A DNA stretch of 64,000 bases from CAYUEN01 sp964443745 (lineage in GTDB: Bacteria > Campylobacterota > Campylobacteria > Campylobacterales > QNZT01), in contig CAYUEN010000001.1 in the NCBI GenBank assembly GCA_964443745.1, positions 1-64,000 on the forward strand. Direction: 5' to 3'. Within the stretch, counting starts at the first letter, position 1. The number at the start of each line of letters is the position of its first letter. This document shows positions 14,516 through 24,305 of the stretch, piece by piece. The position numbers and the translations under genes were made by a program. Under the pieces are notes generated by a model. It was not told the origin of the DNA and searched no databases. It was given only the letters and a program-made list of their open reading frames with translations.

Positions 14516-16839
14516 TAGTGACACGTGCATGGCTGAACGAATGGATCGATCTGGAGGGAATTTCGACAGAGAGACTCTGCGAAACCCTCAATGCGATCGG
14601 TCTGGAGGTGGATCGTCTCGAAAAGATACGTATCCCGCAAAAGGTGGTCGTGGGAGAGGTTCTGGAGTGCAGGAGACATCCGGATGCGGACAAGCTGAGC
14701 GTCTGTCTGGTCGATATCGGGAGCGAAACGCTGCAGATCGTCTGCGGTGCGAAAAACGTGGCGGCGGGGCAGTGGGTGCCTGTTGCCACGATCGGCGCGG
14801 TGCTCGGAGAGAGTTTCGAGATCAAAAAAGCCAAACTAAGAGGCGTCGAATCCAGCGGGATGATCTGCGCTTCGACGGAGATCGGACTGCCGAAGATCGA
14901 AGAGGGAATCATGCTTTTGGACGAGAGCGTGGGGAAGCTGGAGAAGGGGATGCCGCTCGCTTCGCTTTCGCTACTGAACGACGATCTGATCGATATCGAG
15001 CTGACCGCCAACCGGGGTGATTGCCTGAGTATACGCGGGGTCGCCAGGGATCTTGGTGCCGCGCTTAATCTGCCGCTGAAAGAGAAACCTCCCGTTTTCG
15101 AGGCGGATCGTCGCGGGGTCGCCAGGGTTCTCGCGCTGGAGGTGGTGCCGCCCTACGAAGCGGCGCTGCAGTATCGCTTCGCGGAGACGGCGGGTATTCG
15201 AAGCGATGCGCTGGAGAGATTCAGACTCGCGCTGATCGATATGCTTACATCCGTTCCCCTCCAAAATCTCCTCAACTACGTGATACACGAAAGCGGGATA
15301 TTGCTGCGGGCCTACGATTTCGATCTGCTGCAACGCTCCGAGAGGGAGCCGGTGAAGCTTCTCGCCAAAGAGGAGAAGCATAAGCTCGAAGCGATTTTTA
15401 CCGAGGAGGGGGAGATGCTCTCCGTGGTGGGAGTGATGCAAACCGATCGTGCATGTGTGAGCGCACAGACAAAACGCGCGATTTTGGAAGCGGCCTACAT
15501 CGATCCCGATCTGCTCGCATCGAAAAAGATGGGAGCGAACGTCGAAAGCGACGCGCTCTACTACCGTGCCTCCCGCGGAAGCGAACCGGAGTTGGAGACG
15601 GGGTTGGATCTGCTGGGCACCTTGATCGCCGCCAAAGGGGGGTCGATCTATCGCGGCAGCCAGAACCACTCTCCCAAAAGCGAACCCAGACGGCTCGATA
15701 TCTCCTACGCCTTTATCGACACCTTTATCGGGATGGCGGTTTCACCCACACTGGTCGTCACGATACTCAAACGGCTGGGATTTGGTGTCAGAAGCGAAGG
15801 AGAGCGGCTGATTCTGGAAGTGCCGCGCTATCGCCATGATATTCGTAATCGCCAGGATATCGTCGAAGAGATCGTCCGGATCGTCGGTATCGACAATATC
15901 GACGCCAAACCGCTTCGATTCGTCGAAAAGCGGCGGCTCAATGCCGTTACCGATCGGATCGAAAAGCGAAGGAGATATCGTCAAAAAGCAGCAGCCATCG
16001 GATTTTTCGAATCCGTACACTACTTTTTCGAACAGCGCTCCATGCTGGAAAAATATGGATTTCCACTCCTTTCGAAAACGAAAGAGTTGCGCAATCCCAT
16101 CACGAGCGAACTCGACACGCTTCGCACGACGCTGCTGTTGCACCTGATGCGTTCGGCCGCCGGAAACATCAAAAACGGCTACCGGAGCGTGGCGCTTTTC
16201 GAGCTGGGACGTGTGGTCGAAAGCGGGAGAAAGGAGCGGGAAAAGATGGCGTTCATCTTCAGCGGGGAGGCGCAATCTCCGTCGGTGCGAAACCACGGCA
16301 AACCTCCTATGATCGATTTTCTGACGTTCGCCGAGCGTATCGGAAAAGTGGTGGGGGAGATACGCCTGGAGCCCGGAGAGAGCGAGCTTGGGTTGATCAA
16401 TCCCTACGAGTACGCCGAGGTTTCGATCCAAGAGCGAGTTGCGGGATTTATCGCGAGGCTTCATCCGGAGGCGGAAAAGGCGTTCGGTCTGCCCAAAAGC
16501 TATATCTGCGAGCTCGATTTTGATCAGTTGCCCTCAAAAAGGGTGGAAGTGAAATCCTACTCCCGCTATCCGGCACTTACGCGCGATCTTTCGCTGATGA
16601 TCCCCGATACGCTCCCCTATGCGAGGATACGGGAGTTTCTGGAGCGTAACAGGCCGCCACTGCTCACGCAATTCTATCCGATCGACAGGTTCGAAGACCC
16701 CACATTCGGAAACCGATACAACCTGACGTTGCGCTGTCGGCTCCAGTCGAACGAGAAGACGCTGGAGGAGGAGGAGATCAACGCGGTGATGGAGAAGATT
16801 CTCGAAGGGCTCGCATCTTTGGGGGTGACGTTGCGATGA
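14512..16839 (+). CDS. pheT: phenylalanyl-tRNA synthetase beta subunit
   Basis: 775 residues. Domains in order: N-terminal helix and EMAP-like tRNA-binding domain (about 40-150, VVVGEVLECRRHPDADKLSV), the B3/B4 editing region (about 200-370), B5 (about 400-470), a catalytic-like core (about 480-670) and a C-terminal FDX-ACB anticodon-binding domain (about 680-775, SYSRYPALTRDLSLM). It completes Phe-tRNA synthetase with PheS. It overlaps pheS by 4 nt and aroA by 4 nt, so the three genes form one operon. Confidence 0.97.
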   Translation: MIVTRAWLNEWIDLEGISTERLCETLNAIGLEVDRLEKIRIPQKVVVGEVLECRRHPDADKLSVCLVDIGSETLQIVCGAKNVAAGQWVPVATIGAVLGESFEIKKAKLRGVESSGMICASTEIGLPKIEEGIMLLDESVGKLEKGMPLASLSLLNDDLIDIELTANRGDCLSIRGVARDLGAALNLPLKEKPPVFEADRRGVARVLALEVVPPYEAALQYRFAETAGIRSDALERFRLALIDMLTSVPLQNLLNYVIHESGILLRAYDFDLLQRSEREPVKLLAKEEKHKLEAIFTEEGEMLSVVGVMQTDRACVSAQTKRAILEAAYIDPDLLASKKMGANVESDALYYRASRGSEPELETGLDLLGTLIAAKGGSIYRGSQNHSPKSEPRRLDISYAFIDTFIGMAVSPTLVVTILKRLGFGVRSEGERLILEVPRYRHDIRNRQDIVEEIVRIVGIDNIDAKPLRFVEKRRLNAVTDRIEKRRRYRQKAAAIGFFESVHYFFEQRSMLEKYGFPLLSKTKELRNPITSELDTLRTTLLLHLMRSAAGNIKNGYRSVALFELGRVVESGRKEREKMAFIFSGEAQSPSVRNHGKPPMIDFLTFAERIGKVVGEIRLEPGESELGLINPYEYAEVSIQERVAGFIARLHPEAEKAFGLPKSYICELDFDQLPSKRVEVKSYSRYPALTRDLSLMIPDTLPYARIREFLERNRPPLLTQFYPIDRFEDPTFGNRYNLTLRCRLQSNEKTLEEEEINAVMEKILEGLASLGVTLR

Positions 16840-18125
16840 GCCGCCTTGTCGTCCACAAAGCGAAAGCTCCGTTTGAGATCGCAATCGATTCGATCGCCAG
16901 CGACAAATCGATCTCTCACCGCTGCGCGATCTTTGCGTTGCTGAGCGACAAACCCAGCCGTATCGTCGGGTACCTGCAGGCGGAAGATACCCTTCATACG
17001 CTGAAGATCGTTCAACTCCTCGGCGCGAAAGTGCGAAAGCGAGATGACGAGCTTACGATCACGCCCCCCGAAAAGATCGTCGAACCCCCTTCGATTCTCG
17101 ATTGCGGAAACTCCGGTACGGCGATTCGTCTTTTGATGGGATTTCTCTCCTCGTGCGAAGGTTTTTTCGTTTTGCATGGGGACAAATACCTTGCATCGCG
17201 CCCGATGCGACGTGTCGCCGATCCCCTGCGCCGTATCGGTGCGAAAATCGACGGAAGAGAGGAGGGGAATCTCGCTCCGATTTCGGTAAGAGGAGGCGGC
17301 GTGCGGGGATTTCGCTACGAAAGTCCCATCGCCTCCGCCCAGGTCAAGAGTGCGCTGATTCTGGCCGCGCTCAAAGCCAATGAAGTGTCGTGGTACAAAG
17401 AGCCGGCGTTGAGCCGGGATCACAGCGAACGGATGCTAAAAGGCATGGGGGCGCGGATCGTGGAGGATGGAGAGTGGATAGGGATCCACCCTCTTCAAAG
17501 TCCGCTCAAACCGCTCGATTTGCAGGTTCCGGCCGATCCCTCCAGCGGATTTTTCTTTGCGGTGGCCGCCGCGATCGTGCCGGGAGCGAAAGTGGTACTC
17601 AAGAACGTTTCGCTCAATCCCACCCGTATCGAAGCGTATCGCATACTGCAAAAGATGGGAGCGAAGGTCACTTTCGTGGAAAAGGAGAATCGCTACGAGC
17701 CCATCGGCGATATCGTCGTTTCGCATCACAGGCTGACGGGTGTGGTCGTCGAGGAGCGTATCGCATGGCTGATCGACGAACTGCCCGCCCTCGCGATCGC
17801 GATGGCATACGCTAAAGGTGAAAGCGTCGTAAAGAACGCCGAGGAGTTGAGGGTGAAAGAGAGTGATCGTATCGATGCGGTCGTGACGAATCTGCAAAAA
17901 TGCGGTATCGTGTGCGAAGCCTTCGAGGACGGCTATCGAATCGTCGGTGGAAAGATGCACGAAGCGACGATCGACAGCTTCGGCGACCATCGAATCGCGA
18001 TGAGTTTCGCCATCGCGGGGCTCGTAACGGGGATGGTGATCGAAGATACCGACTGTATCGGGACCTCTTTTCCCAATTTTACGGAGATTTTGGAGAGGAT
18101 GAGCGAGGTGGAACATGGAGATTAG
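16836..18125 (+). CDS. aroA: 3-phosphoshikimate 1-carboxyvinyltransferase (EPSP synthase)
   Basis: 429 residues. The two EPSP synthase signatures are present: LDCGNSGTAIRLLMGFLSS (about 88-106, PEP-binding) and the VKESDRIDAVV region (about 343-353), plus DKSISHR near the N-terminus (about 22-28). It condenses shikimate-3-phosphate and PEP in aromatic amino acid synthesis. Its start overlaps pheT in an ATGA and its end overlaps ispH by 11 nt. This pheST-aroA-ispH-rpsA order is familiar from Campylobacterota genomes. Confidence 0.97.
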   Translation: MSRLVVHKAKAPFEIAIDSIASDKSISHRCAIFALLSDKPSRIVGYLQAEDTLHTLKIVQLLGAKVRKRDDELTITPPEKIVEPPSILDCGNSGTAIRLLMGFLSSCEGFFVLHGDKYLASRPMRRVADPLRRIGAKIDGREEGNLAPISVRGGGVRGFRYESPIASAQVKSALILAALKANEVSWYKEPALSRDHSERMLKGMGARIVEDGEWIGIHPLQSPLKPLDLQVPADPSSGFFFAVAAAIVPGAKVVLKNVSLNPTRIEAYRILQKMGAKVTFVEKENRYEPIGDIVVSHHRLTGVVVEERIAWLIDELPALAIAMAYAKGESVVKNAEELRVKESDRIDAVVTNLQKCGIVCEAFEDGYRIVGGKMHEATIDSFGDHRIAMSFAIAGLVTGMVIEDTDCIGTSFPNFTEILERMSEVEHGD

Positions 18126-18945
18126 ACTGGCGAGAAAATACGGATTTTGTTTCGGTGTGAAACGGGCGATCGAAATAGCGGAAAACTCCAAAAACGCGAC
18201 GACGATCGGCCCTTTGATCCACAACAACGAAGAGATCAACCGCTTGAAGGAGAATTTCAACGTCGTCACCGCGCACGATATTTCGGAGTTGGAAGGCGTC
18301 AAAAAGGCGATCATCCGAACGCACGGAATCGTCAAGGAGGATCTGGAGAAGTTAAGACGCACCGATATGGAGATCATCGACGCGACCTGCCCTTTCGTGA
18401 CCAAACCGCAGCAGATCGTCGAAAAGATGAGCAAAGAGGGATATCAGATCGTGATTTTCGGAGACATCAAGCATCCGGAAGTGCAGGGGGTGATGAGTTA
18501 TGCGGTCAACAAACCCATCGTGGTGATCAGCGTCGAAGAGTTGGAGAAGGTGTTGATTTCACCGCGGGTGGCCGTCGTCTCGCAGACGACCCGAAAGATG
18601 CAGGAGTTTCAGAAAATCGTGAATTTTCTAATCGCCAGGGCGAACGAAGTGCGTGTCTTCAATACGATCTGCAACGCCACCTTCGAAAATCAAGATGCCG
18701 CCAGGGAGTTGTCGAAAGAGTCGGACGTGATGATCGTCATCGGCGGCAAAAACTCCTCCAACACCAAGCAGCTTCTTTCCATCGCCTCCGAACACTGCAA
18801 AGAGAGCTACCTGATCGAAAACGAAAAAGAGCTCGAAAAGGAGTGGTTTGAAGGCAAAAAGGTGTGCGGGGTCACTGCTGGCGCTTCGACACCTGATTGG
18901 ATCATCGAGAAGATCATTTCCAAAATAAGAGAAATTACTGTATAA
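18115..18945 (+). CDS. ispH: 4-hydroxy-3-methylbut-2-enyl diphosphate reductase
   Basis: 276 residues. The three cysteines that hold the Fe-S cluster are in YGFCFGVKRA (C12), DATCPFVTKP (about C96) and NTICNATFEN (about C186). The C-terminal TAGASTPDWII motif is also present. It performs the final reduction of the MEP isoprenoid pathway, yielding IPP and DMAPP. ispG, the preceding enzyme of the pathway, is also in this window (53944). It overlaps the end of aroA by 11 nt. Its last codons contain the probable -10 of rpsA. Confidence 0.97.
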   Translation: MEIRLARKYGFCFGVKRAIEIAENSKNATTIGPLIHNNEEINRLKENFNVVTAHDISELEGVKKAIIRTHGIVKEDLEKLRRTDMEIIDATCPFVTKPQQIVEKMSKEGYQIVIFGDIKHPEVQGVMSYAVNKPIVVISVEELEKVLISPRVAVVSQTTRKMQEFQKIVNFLIARANEVRVFNTICNATFENQDAARELSKESDVMIVIGGKNSSNTKQLLSIASEHCKESYLIENEKELEKEWFEGKKVCGVTAGASTPDWIIEKIISKIREITV

Positions 18946-18946
18946 T
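18941..18946 (+). promoter_or_regulatory. putative -10 element (TATAAT) for rpsA
   Basis: A perfect TATAAT overlaps the ispH stop codon, 49 nt before the rpsA start. An internal promoter giving separate, high expression of ribosomal protein S1 would make sense. No -35 is evident. Confidence 0.5.
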
Positions 18947-18994
18947 GGCCCAAATCTCAAATGGCCTGGCCAAAAAATATCGAAAAGGAAGAGA

Positions 18995-20692
18995 ATGTTA
19001 AATGAGGCGAACTTTAAAGTTCAGAGCAAAGAAGCCATCGAGTCGATGGATTTAGGAGAAGAAGAGGATTTTGCCGCGATGTTCGAAGCGTCGCTCAAGG
19101 AAGAAAAGGGCGGCAGTATCGTAGAGGGAACGATCGTAGCGATCAAAGAGGACGAAGATACCGTATTGTTGGATGTCGGAAAGAAGCAGGAGGGTGTTTT
19201 GCGAAAGTCCGAGATCGAAGATGAAAACGGCAATCTCCTCTTCAACGTCGGGGATAAAATCACCGTCGCGATCACCGGCTATCGAAACGAGCGTCCAATG
19301 CTCTCCTACAAAAAGGCGTTGCGTGCCCAGAAGGTGGAAGAATTCATCAAAAACTACAACCCGGAAGGAGAGGAGATCACGATCGAGGGGACGATCATCG
19401 GCAAGAACAAGGGAGGATATATCGTCGAAGGGAGCGACGGTGTGGAGTTTTTCCTTCCCAAATCCCAGGCCTATCTGAAAGAGTCGAAATCTTTGATCGG
19501 GAAAAAGATCAAAGCGAAAGTGATCAAAGTCGATCCACAGAGCAAATCGATCGTCATCTCGAGAAAGAGGCTGATCGAAGAGGAGAGAGAGCAGAAAAAA
19601 GCGATCATAGATCAGATGCTCGAGAGTGGCGAAGTACGCAGGGGCGTAATCAAGAAAATCACCAGCTACGGTATGTTCGTCGACGTAGGCGGAGTGGACG
19701 GGTTGGTCCACTACAGCGAAATCAGCTACAAAGGTCCCGTCAATCCCGCCAAACTCTACGAAGAGGGTGAAGAGGTCGAGGTGAAGGCGATCAGTTACGA
19801 CGAAGCCAAACGTCATCTTTCACTCTCCGTCAAAGCCGCGATGGAAGATCCGTGGGAGACACTCAAGGATCAACTCGAAGTGGGCGATACCGTCAAAGTC
19901 GTCGTCAGCAACATCGAACCCTATGGTGCGTTCGTCGATCTGGGGAACGATGTGGAGGGCTTTTTGCATGTTTCGGAGATTTCATGGGACAAGAACATCA
20001 AACATCCCAAAGACTATCTCGAAGTCGATCAGGAGATCGACGTGGAGATCGTCGAAATCGATTTCGAAAAGCGGAAGCTGCGTGTGAGTCTGAAACAGAA
20101 TCTTCCCAAACCGTTCGACGAATTTGTCAGAAAATATAAGGTGGGTGATGTCGTCAAGGGTGTGGTGACGACCGTCACCAATTTCGGTGCGTTCGTTAAA
20201 ATCGATGGCGTCGAAGGGTTGCTTCACAACGAAGACGCCTCCTGGAACCGCAACGAAAAGTGCAGGGATCTTTTCAAGGTTGGCGACGAAGTGGAAGTGA
20301 AAATCGTCAAGATCGACCGAGAGAAGGAGAAGATCTCCTTGAGCAGAAAAGAGCTCGAAGAGAGCCCGATCGAAAAGTTCGCGAAGACGCACAAAGCGGG
20401 CGACATCGTCAAAGCGAAAGTGCGTGACGTGAAGGAATTCGGTGTATTCGTCGAACTGGAAGAGGGTGTCGACGCCCTGATCAGACATGAAGATCTGGGG
20501 AATCTCAACGCCGACGAGCTCGAGAAAGATCAGGAGATCGAAGCGGCGATCGCCTTTATCGATACGGACAAGAACCGTATTCGACTCTCCGTCAAAAAAT
20601 TGGCACGTATCAAAGAGAAGGAAGCGCTCAAAGAATACAGCAACGATGAACCGACCACTCTCGGGGATATCCTGAAAGATCAACTGAAATAG
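18995..20692 (+). CDS. rpsA: ribosomal protein S1
   Basis: 565 residues with six S1 RNA-binding repeats. Their characteristic FGAFV/YGMFV-type strands lie at about residues 225-230 (domain 3), 310-315 (domain 4), 395-400 (domain 5) and 480-485 (domain 6); domains 1 and 2 (about 35-185) are more diverged, as usual for S1. It binds mRNA leaders on the 30S subunit. In this genome it may matter for several weakly led or leaderless-looking messages. AAAAGGAAG precedes ATG 18995. Confidence 0.96.
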   Translation: MLNEANFKVQSKEAIESMDLGEEEDFAAMFEASLKEEKGGSIVEGTIVAIKEDEDTVLLDVGKKQEGVLRKSEIEDENGNLLFNVGDKITVAITGYRNERPMLSYKKALRAQKVEEFIKNYNPEGEEITIEGTIIGKNKGGYIVEGSDGVEFFLPKSQAYLKESKSLIGKKIKAKVIKVDPQSKSIVISRKRLIEEEREQKKAIIDQMLESGEVRRGVIKKITSYGMFVDVGGVDGLVHYSEISYKGPVNPAKLYEEGEEVEVKAISYDEAKRHLSLSVKAAMEDPWETLKDQLEVGDTVKVVVSNIEPYGAFVDLGNDVEGFLHVSEISWDKNIKHPKDYLEVDQEIDVEIVEIDFEKRKLRVSLKQNLPKPFDEFVRKYKVGDVVKGVVTTVTNFGAFVKIDGVEGLLHNEDASWNRNEKCRDLFKVGDEVEVKIVKIDREKEKISLSRKELEESPIEKFAKTHKAGDIVKAKVRDVKEFGVFVELEEGVDALIRHEDLGNLNADELEKDQEIEAAIAFIDTDKNRIRLSVKKLARIKEKEALKEYSNDEPTTLGDILKDQLK

Positions 20693-20702
20693 CGGAGTGG
20701 CA

Positions 20703-20978
20703 ATGCCAAAGACCATTCTCTATTTGGTATTTGCCATCCTCTCCAGTGTCGTCGCCATTTTATTGATCGTCGTCTATCGATACGCGACGACACCTCTTCC
20801 CGTCTCCAGCGCTGCCTCCTACGCTTCAGCGATGGAACAGAATGTCGATATTTCCATAGATGTCTTGATCGATGACTTCCAGTTCGAATCGGAAGGGTGG
20901 AGTGGCAGACTCATTAATCGGGAGCGGCTTCAGACATATTTCTATCCCGTCAGGGAATTTCAGATCAGACTCAACTAA
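20703..20978 (+). CDS. small membrane protein of unknown function
   Basis: 91 residues from ATG 20703 (GGAG lies 5 nt upstream; GTG 20697 is the alternative). One N-terminal membrane helix (about residues 4-24, ILYLVFAILSSVVAILLIVVY) is followed by a short extracytoplasmic domain with DISIDVLIDDFQFESEGWSG. It sits 10 bp after rpsA and 15 bp before serA, and the tight spacing suggests co-transcription. I do not recognise a family. Its codon use and reading frame look genuine. Confidence 0.75.
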   Translation: MPKTILYLVFAILSSVVAILLIVVYRYATTPLPVSSAASYASAMEQNVDISIDVLIDDFQFESEGWSGRLINRERLQTYFYPVREFQIRLN

Positions 20979-20993
20979 AAAACAGGGGTATAA

Positions 20994-22580
20994 ATGCCAA
21001 AGAAGAGAATCATCGTATGTGATGCCATTCATAAAAAAGGTTTCGAACTGCTGGAAAACAGCAGTGATATAGAGTATGTCGACGCATCGGATATGCCAAA
21101 AGACAAACTGCTGGAGATCGTAGGGGAATACGACGTCGCGATCACGCGGAGTTCGACCGATGTGGACGAGAAATTTCTCGAGGCCGCCAAAAATCTCAAA
21201 GCGATCGTCCGTGCCGGTGTGGGTGTGGACAATGTCGATATCGAAGGATGCAGCAAGCGCGGTATCATCGTGATGAACGTCCCCACGGCCAATACGATTG
21301 CGGCGGTGGAATTGACGATGGCCCATATGCTGGCTGCCGCGAGAAGTTTTCCCAACGCCAACAACCACCTCAAGCTCGATCGCATCTGGAAAAGGGAGAA
21401 GTGGTACGGTATAGAACTCAAAGACAAAAAGCTGGGTATCATCGGTTTCGGCAACATCGGCAGTCGCGTCGGAAAACGGGCGTTGGCTTTCGAGATGGAC
21501 GTATTTGCCTACGATCCCTATATCGATCCTTCCAAGGCGATCGATCTGGGCGTGACCTATACGAAGAATTTCGACGACATTCTCGATTGCGATTTCATCA
21601 CGATTCATACGCCCAAGAACCATGAAACGATAGATATGATTTCCTATGCCGAGATCGAAAAGATGAAAGACGGCGTGCGCCTGATCAACTGTGCCAGAGG
21701 CGGACTCTACAACGAAGACGCGCTCTATGACGGACTCAAAAGCGGCAAGATCGCTTATGCAGGAATCGACGTTTTCGTGAAGGAGCCGGCGACGGACAAC
21801 AAACTGCTCGATTTGGAGAATATCTCCGTGACTCCCCATCTGGGGGCCAACACCTACGAGTCGCAGGAGAAGATCGCAACGGAAGCGGTGGAGCAGGCGA
21901 TCAACGCCGCGCGCGGCATCAGCTACCCCAACGCCCTGAATCTGCCGGTCAGAGAGAGCGAGCTTCCCGAATTTGTCAAGCCCTATCTCGAACTGGCCCA
22001 GAAACTCGGCTATCTCGCCGCTCAGATCAATATCGGTGCGATCAAATCCCTCAAAGTCGAAGCCGAAGGAGAGATCGCCTACTATCTGGATTCGCTCAGC
22101 ACTTTCGCGTTGGTGGGATCGCTCAAAGAGTCGATGGGAGAGAAAATCAACTATGTCAATGCCGAATTCGTCGCGCAGGAGAGTGGTATCGAGCTACGAC
22201 ATGCCAGGGCGCGTGAAATCAGCGAATACAAAAACCGTATCGAAGTGAAGGTGATCACCGACGAGAAGAGTATCGAAATCGGTGGTACGATCTTTTCGGA
22301 TACGATCGAAAAGATCATCAACATCAACAAAATCAAACTCGATTTCAAACCCAAAGGTAAGATGATCTTCTTCTCCAACCAGGACAGACCGGGTGTCATC
22401 ATGAAGATCAGCCAGATACTCGCCGAAAGGGGAATCAATATCGCCGATTTCAGACTCGGACGCGACAAAAAAGGAGAGGCGCTCGCCGTGGTGCTTGTCG
22501 ACGAAGCGGTAGACAAAGAAGTGCTACGGGAGTTCGAGTCTCTGGAAGAGTGTAACTGGGTCTCCTACGCCGTTTTGTAA
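20994..22580 (+). CDS. serA: D-3-phosphoglycerate dehydrogenase
   Basis: 528 residues, the long (type I) form. The catalytic domain flanks a Rossmann NAD domain with GFGNIGSRVG (about 150-159). The Arg in NCARGG, the acidic catalytic residue and the His in TPHLGANTYESQ form the usual dehydrogenase triad. An intervening ASB domain (about 320-450) and a C-terminal ACT domain (about 453-528, KMIFFSNQDRPGVIMKI) allow serine feedback. It starts serine synthesis from 3-phosphoglycerate. AGGGG precedes ATG 20994. Final gene of the pheS-serA run. Confidence 0.97.
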   Translation: MPKKRIIVCDAIHKKGFELLENSSDIEYVDASDMPKDKLLEIVGEYDVAITRSSTDVDEKFLEAAKNLKAIVRAGVGVDNVDIEGCSKRGIIVMNVPTANTIAAVELTMAHMLAAARSFPNANNHLKLDRIWKREKWYGIELKDKKLGIIGFGNIGSRVGKRALAFEMDVFAYDPYIDPSKAIDLGVTYTKNFDDILDCDFITIHTPKNHETIDMISYAEIEKMKDGVRLINCARGGLYNEDALYDGLKSGKIAYAGIDVFVKEPATDNKLLDLENISVTPHLGANTYESQEKIATEAVEQAINAARGISYPNALNLPVRESELPEFVKPYLELAQKLGYLAAQINIGAIKSLKVEAEGEIAYYLDSLSTFALVGSLKESMGEKINYVNAEFVAQESGIELRHARAREISEYKNRIEVKVITDEKSIEIGGTIFSDTIEKIININKIKLDFKPKGKMIFFSNQDRPGVIMKISQILAERGINIADFRLGRDKKGEALAVVLVDEAVDKEVLREFESLEECNWVSYAVL

Positions 22581-22586
22581 ACGAGG

Positions 22587-22610
22587 GCGGGAGAGTGACG
22601 CTTCTCCCGC
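22587..22610 (+). terminator. stem-loop after serA
   Basis: Perfect 8-bp stem, GCGGGAGA (22587-22594) with TCTCCCGC (22603-22610), loop 8 nt, 6 nt after the serA stop. No T-tract follows. Confidence 0.5.
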
Positions 22611-22860
22611 TGAAAGGTTGAAAGATGGATATTCTGGAAGGATCGTTCCACCATTTTTTGGAGTGATTCGCAGAAAGTCCATAAGATTCTGCCGCTGTTT
22701 TCATAATTTACCGCAACAAATACCTCGTATAACTATTTATAATCCACTTTTCCATAGGACATCGAATGGAGTTTCGTGTTTTAGGGAAGAGATAATGGAG
22801 TTGTAAGTCACCATCATATATAATTTACCGTTTAGTATATCTTAAGATTAGGGGTTTTGC
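22611..22860 (+). promoter_or_regulatory. AT-rich leader of the efflux operon with repeated motif
   Basis: I see no convincing gene in this stretch. Two TATAAT hexamers (22738-22743 and 22819-22824) could be -10 elements. ATAATTTACCG is repeated at 22703-22713 and 22820-22830, the second copy overlapping the downstream TATAAT, so a regulator of the efflux genes may bind here. AGGGG lies about 8 nt before the GTG start at 22861. Confidence 0.4.
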
Positions 22861-24297
22861 GTGAAAAGAGTAGTCTGGGTGACGGCGTTGTGTACGCTTT
22901 TGCTCCAAGCCAGCGGTGTGAAGCCGTATCGCAATCTGGAGTTGGATGAGGCGCTGCAGATCGCCAAAAAAGAGAATCTCGAAATCAATATCGCGGAATT
23001 CGACAGACGTGTCGCGGAGCTGGGTGTCAAAGTGGCGACCGGTTACCATCTGGGCAAACTAGACGCGACGCTGATGGGGCTTCGTTCCAACGATGCGGGA
23101 AACGTATTCGGCTTCAAGCTCCAAAGCCGTGAAGCGACGTTTAATGATTTCGGCTTCGATCAGTTTCTGGACGCTTTCGGGCAGGCGATGATCGATCCGA
23201 CAACGGGTATGCCCGGTGATTTCAACACCTTTATGCAAAACTTCGGCAACCCACAGGCCAAGCAGATGTTGCTGGATACGAAACCCGATCGTCTCAACTA
23301 TCCCGATGCCCGCAACCATTTCGATCTGAAGCTTACTTACATGATACCGCTTTTTACCGGATTTAAACTAACCAAATACCGCCAGATCGCCAAAATGATG
23401 AAAGAGATGGCCGAAGAGGACAAGAAGAAAGTCGAAGCGGAAAAACTCTATCAGGTCCGTAAGACTTTTTACGATATTTCCCTACTGAGGCAGTTCATCA
23501 CCGATCTGACGACGATACGCGAAAACATCGGCAAGCTCAAAAAAGCGACGATCGAGATGCGTAAGGAGGGTTATGCGAAAAAAACCGACATCCTAGAGGT
23601 CGAATCGAAACTATCCAACGTCGAGCGTATGCTGCGTCAGGCCAAAGCCAACAAAGAGCTCTCCTACCACTTTCTCAGCTTTTTGCTCAACCATCCCGTC
23701 AAATCGATTCGGTCGGTGGCGCTGAGCGCGGCCGATTTCCAGATTCCCCTGGAGACGGTATTGGAAAACAATCGCGACATCAAAAAAGCGAAACTCGGCC
23801 TGAAGATCCAATCCAATATGGTAGGTGTGGCGCGTGCGAGTTTTTTGCCCGAAGTGGGGGCGTTCGCGGAGTACGGCAGCAGCGACGACAAACTTTTCAA
23901 CGACTTCAAGGATCATGACCGCTATACCGTAGGGGTACAGGCCAAATGGAATCTTTTCAGCGGCGGTTCGGACGCGGCGAAACTGGAGCAGGAGAAGCTC
24001 AAGCGGCTCAAGGTCAAAGAGCAGGTGGAGTTGGCGAAGAAAGGAATCGCGTTGCAGTATCGCAAAATCAGGACGGAGATACGCAATCTCGACTCCCAGA
24101 TCGAGAGTTTGGGGTACGAACTCAAACTCGCCAAAGAGATTTTCTTCAGTTACCAGGAGCGATACAAGGAGGGGCTCGCGTCGATCAACGATGTCGTGAT
24201 CAAGCAGTCCCTGCAGTTGGAGAAACTGCTCAAACTCGAAGAGTTGCGCACCAGACGTAACGAAAAAATTCTTGAACTTCATAGATTAGCATATTAG
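22861..24297 (+). CDS. TolC-family outer membrane efflux protein
   Basis: 478 residues with a GTG start and a signal peptide (about 1-20). TolC/OEP architecture: two long alpha-helical coiled-coil regions (about 140-230 and 360-478), with beta-barrel-like stretches between and an N-terminal TolC opening NLELDEALQIAKKENLEI. The region around DARNHFDLKLTYMIPLFTGF resembles OEP barrel strands. It forms the outer-membrane channel for the pump encoded downstream. It lies 8 bp before the adaptor gene in a four-gene operon. Confidence 0.93.
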   Translation: MKRVVWVTALCTLLLQASGVKPYRNLELDEALQIAKKENLEINIAEFDRRVAELGVKVATGYHLGKLDATLMGLRSNDAGNVFGFKLQSREATFNDFGFDQFLDAFGQAMIDPTTGMPGDFNTFMQNFGNPQAKQMLLDTKPDRLNYPDARNHFDLKLTYMIPLFTGFKLTKYRQIAKMMKEMAEEDKKKVEAEKLYQVRKTFYDISLLRQFITDLTTIRENIGKLKKATIEMRKEGYAKKTDILEVESKLSNVERMLRQAKANKELSYHFLSFLLNHPVKSIRSVALSAADFQIPLETVLENNRDIKKAKLGLKIQSNMVGVARASFLPEVGAFAEYGSSDDKLFNDFKDHDRYTVGVQAKWNLFSGGSDAAKLEQEKLKRLKVKEQVELAKKGIALQYRKIRTEIRNLDSQIESLGYELKLAKEIFFSYQERYKEGLASINDVVIKQSLQLEKLLKLEELRTRRNEKILELHRLAY

Positions 24298-24305
24298 GAG
24301 AAGCG

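Noticed and set aside
22618..22806. Short plus-strand frame in the serA-TolC gap
   Set aside because: Composition is unlike neighbours, no supported Shine-Dalgarno and no domain; the region looks like a promoter/leader.
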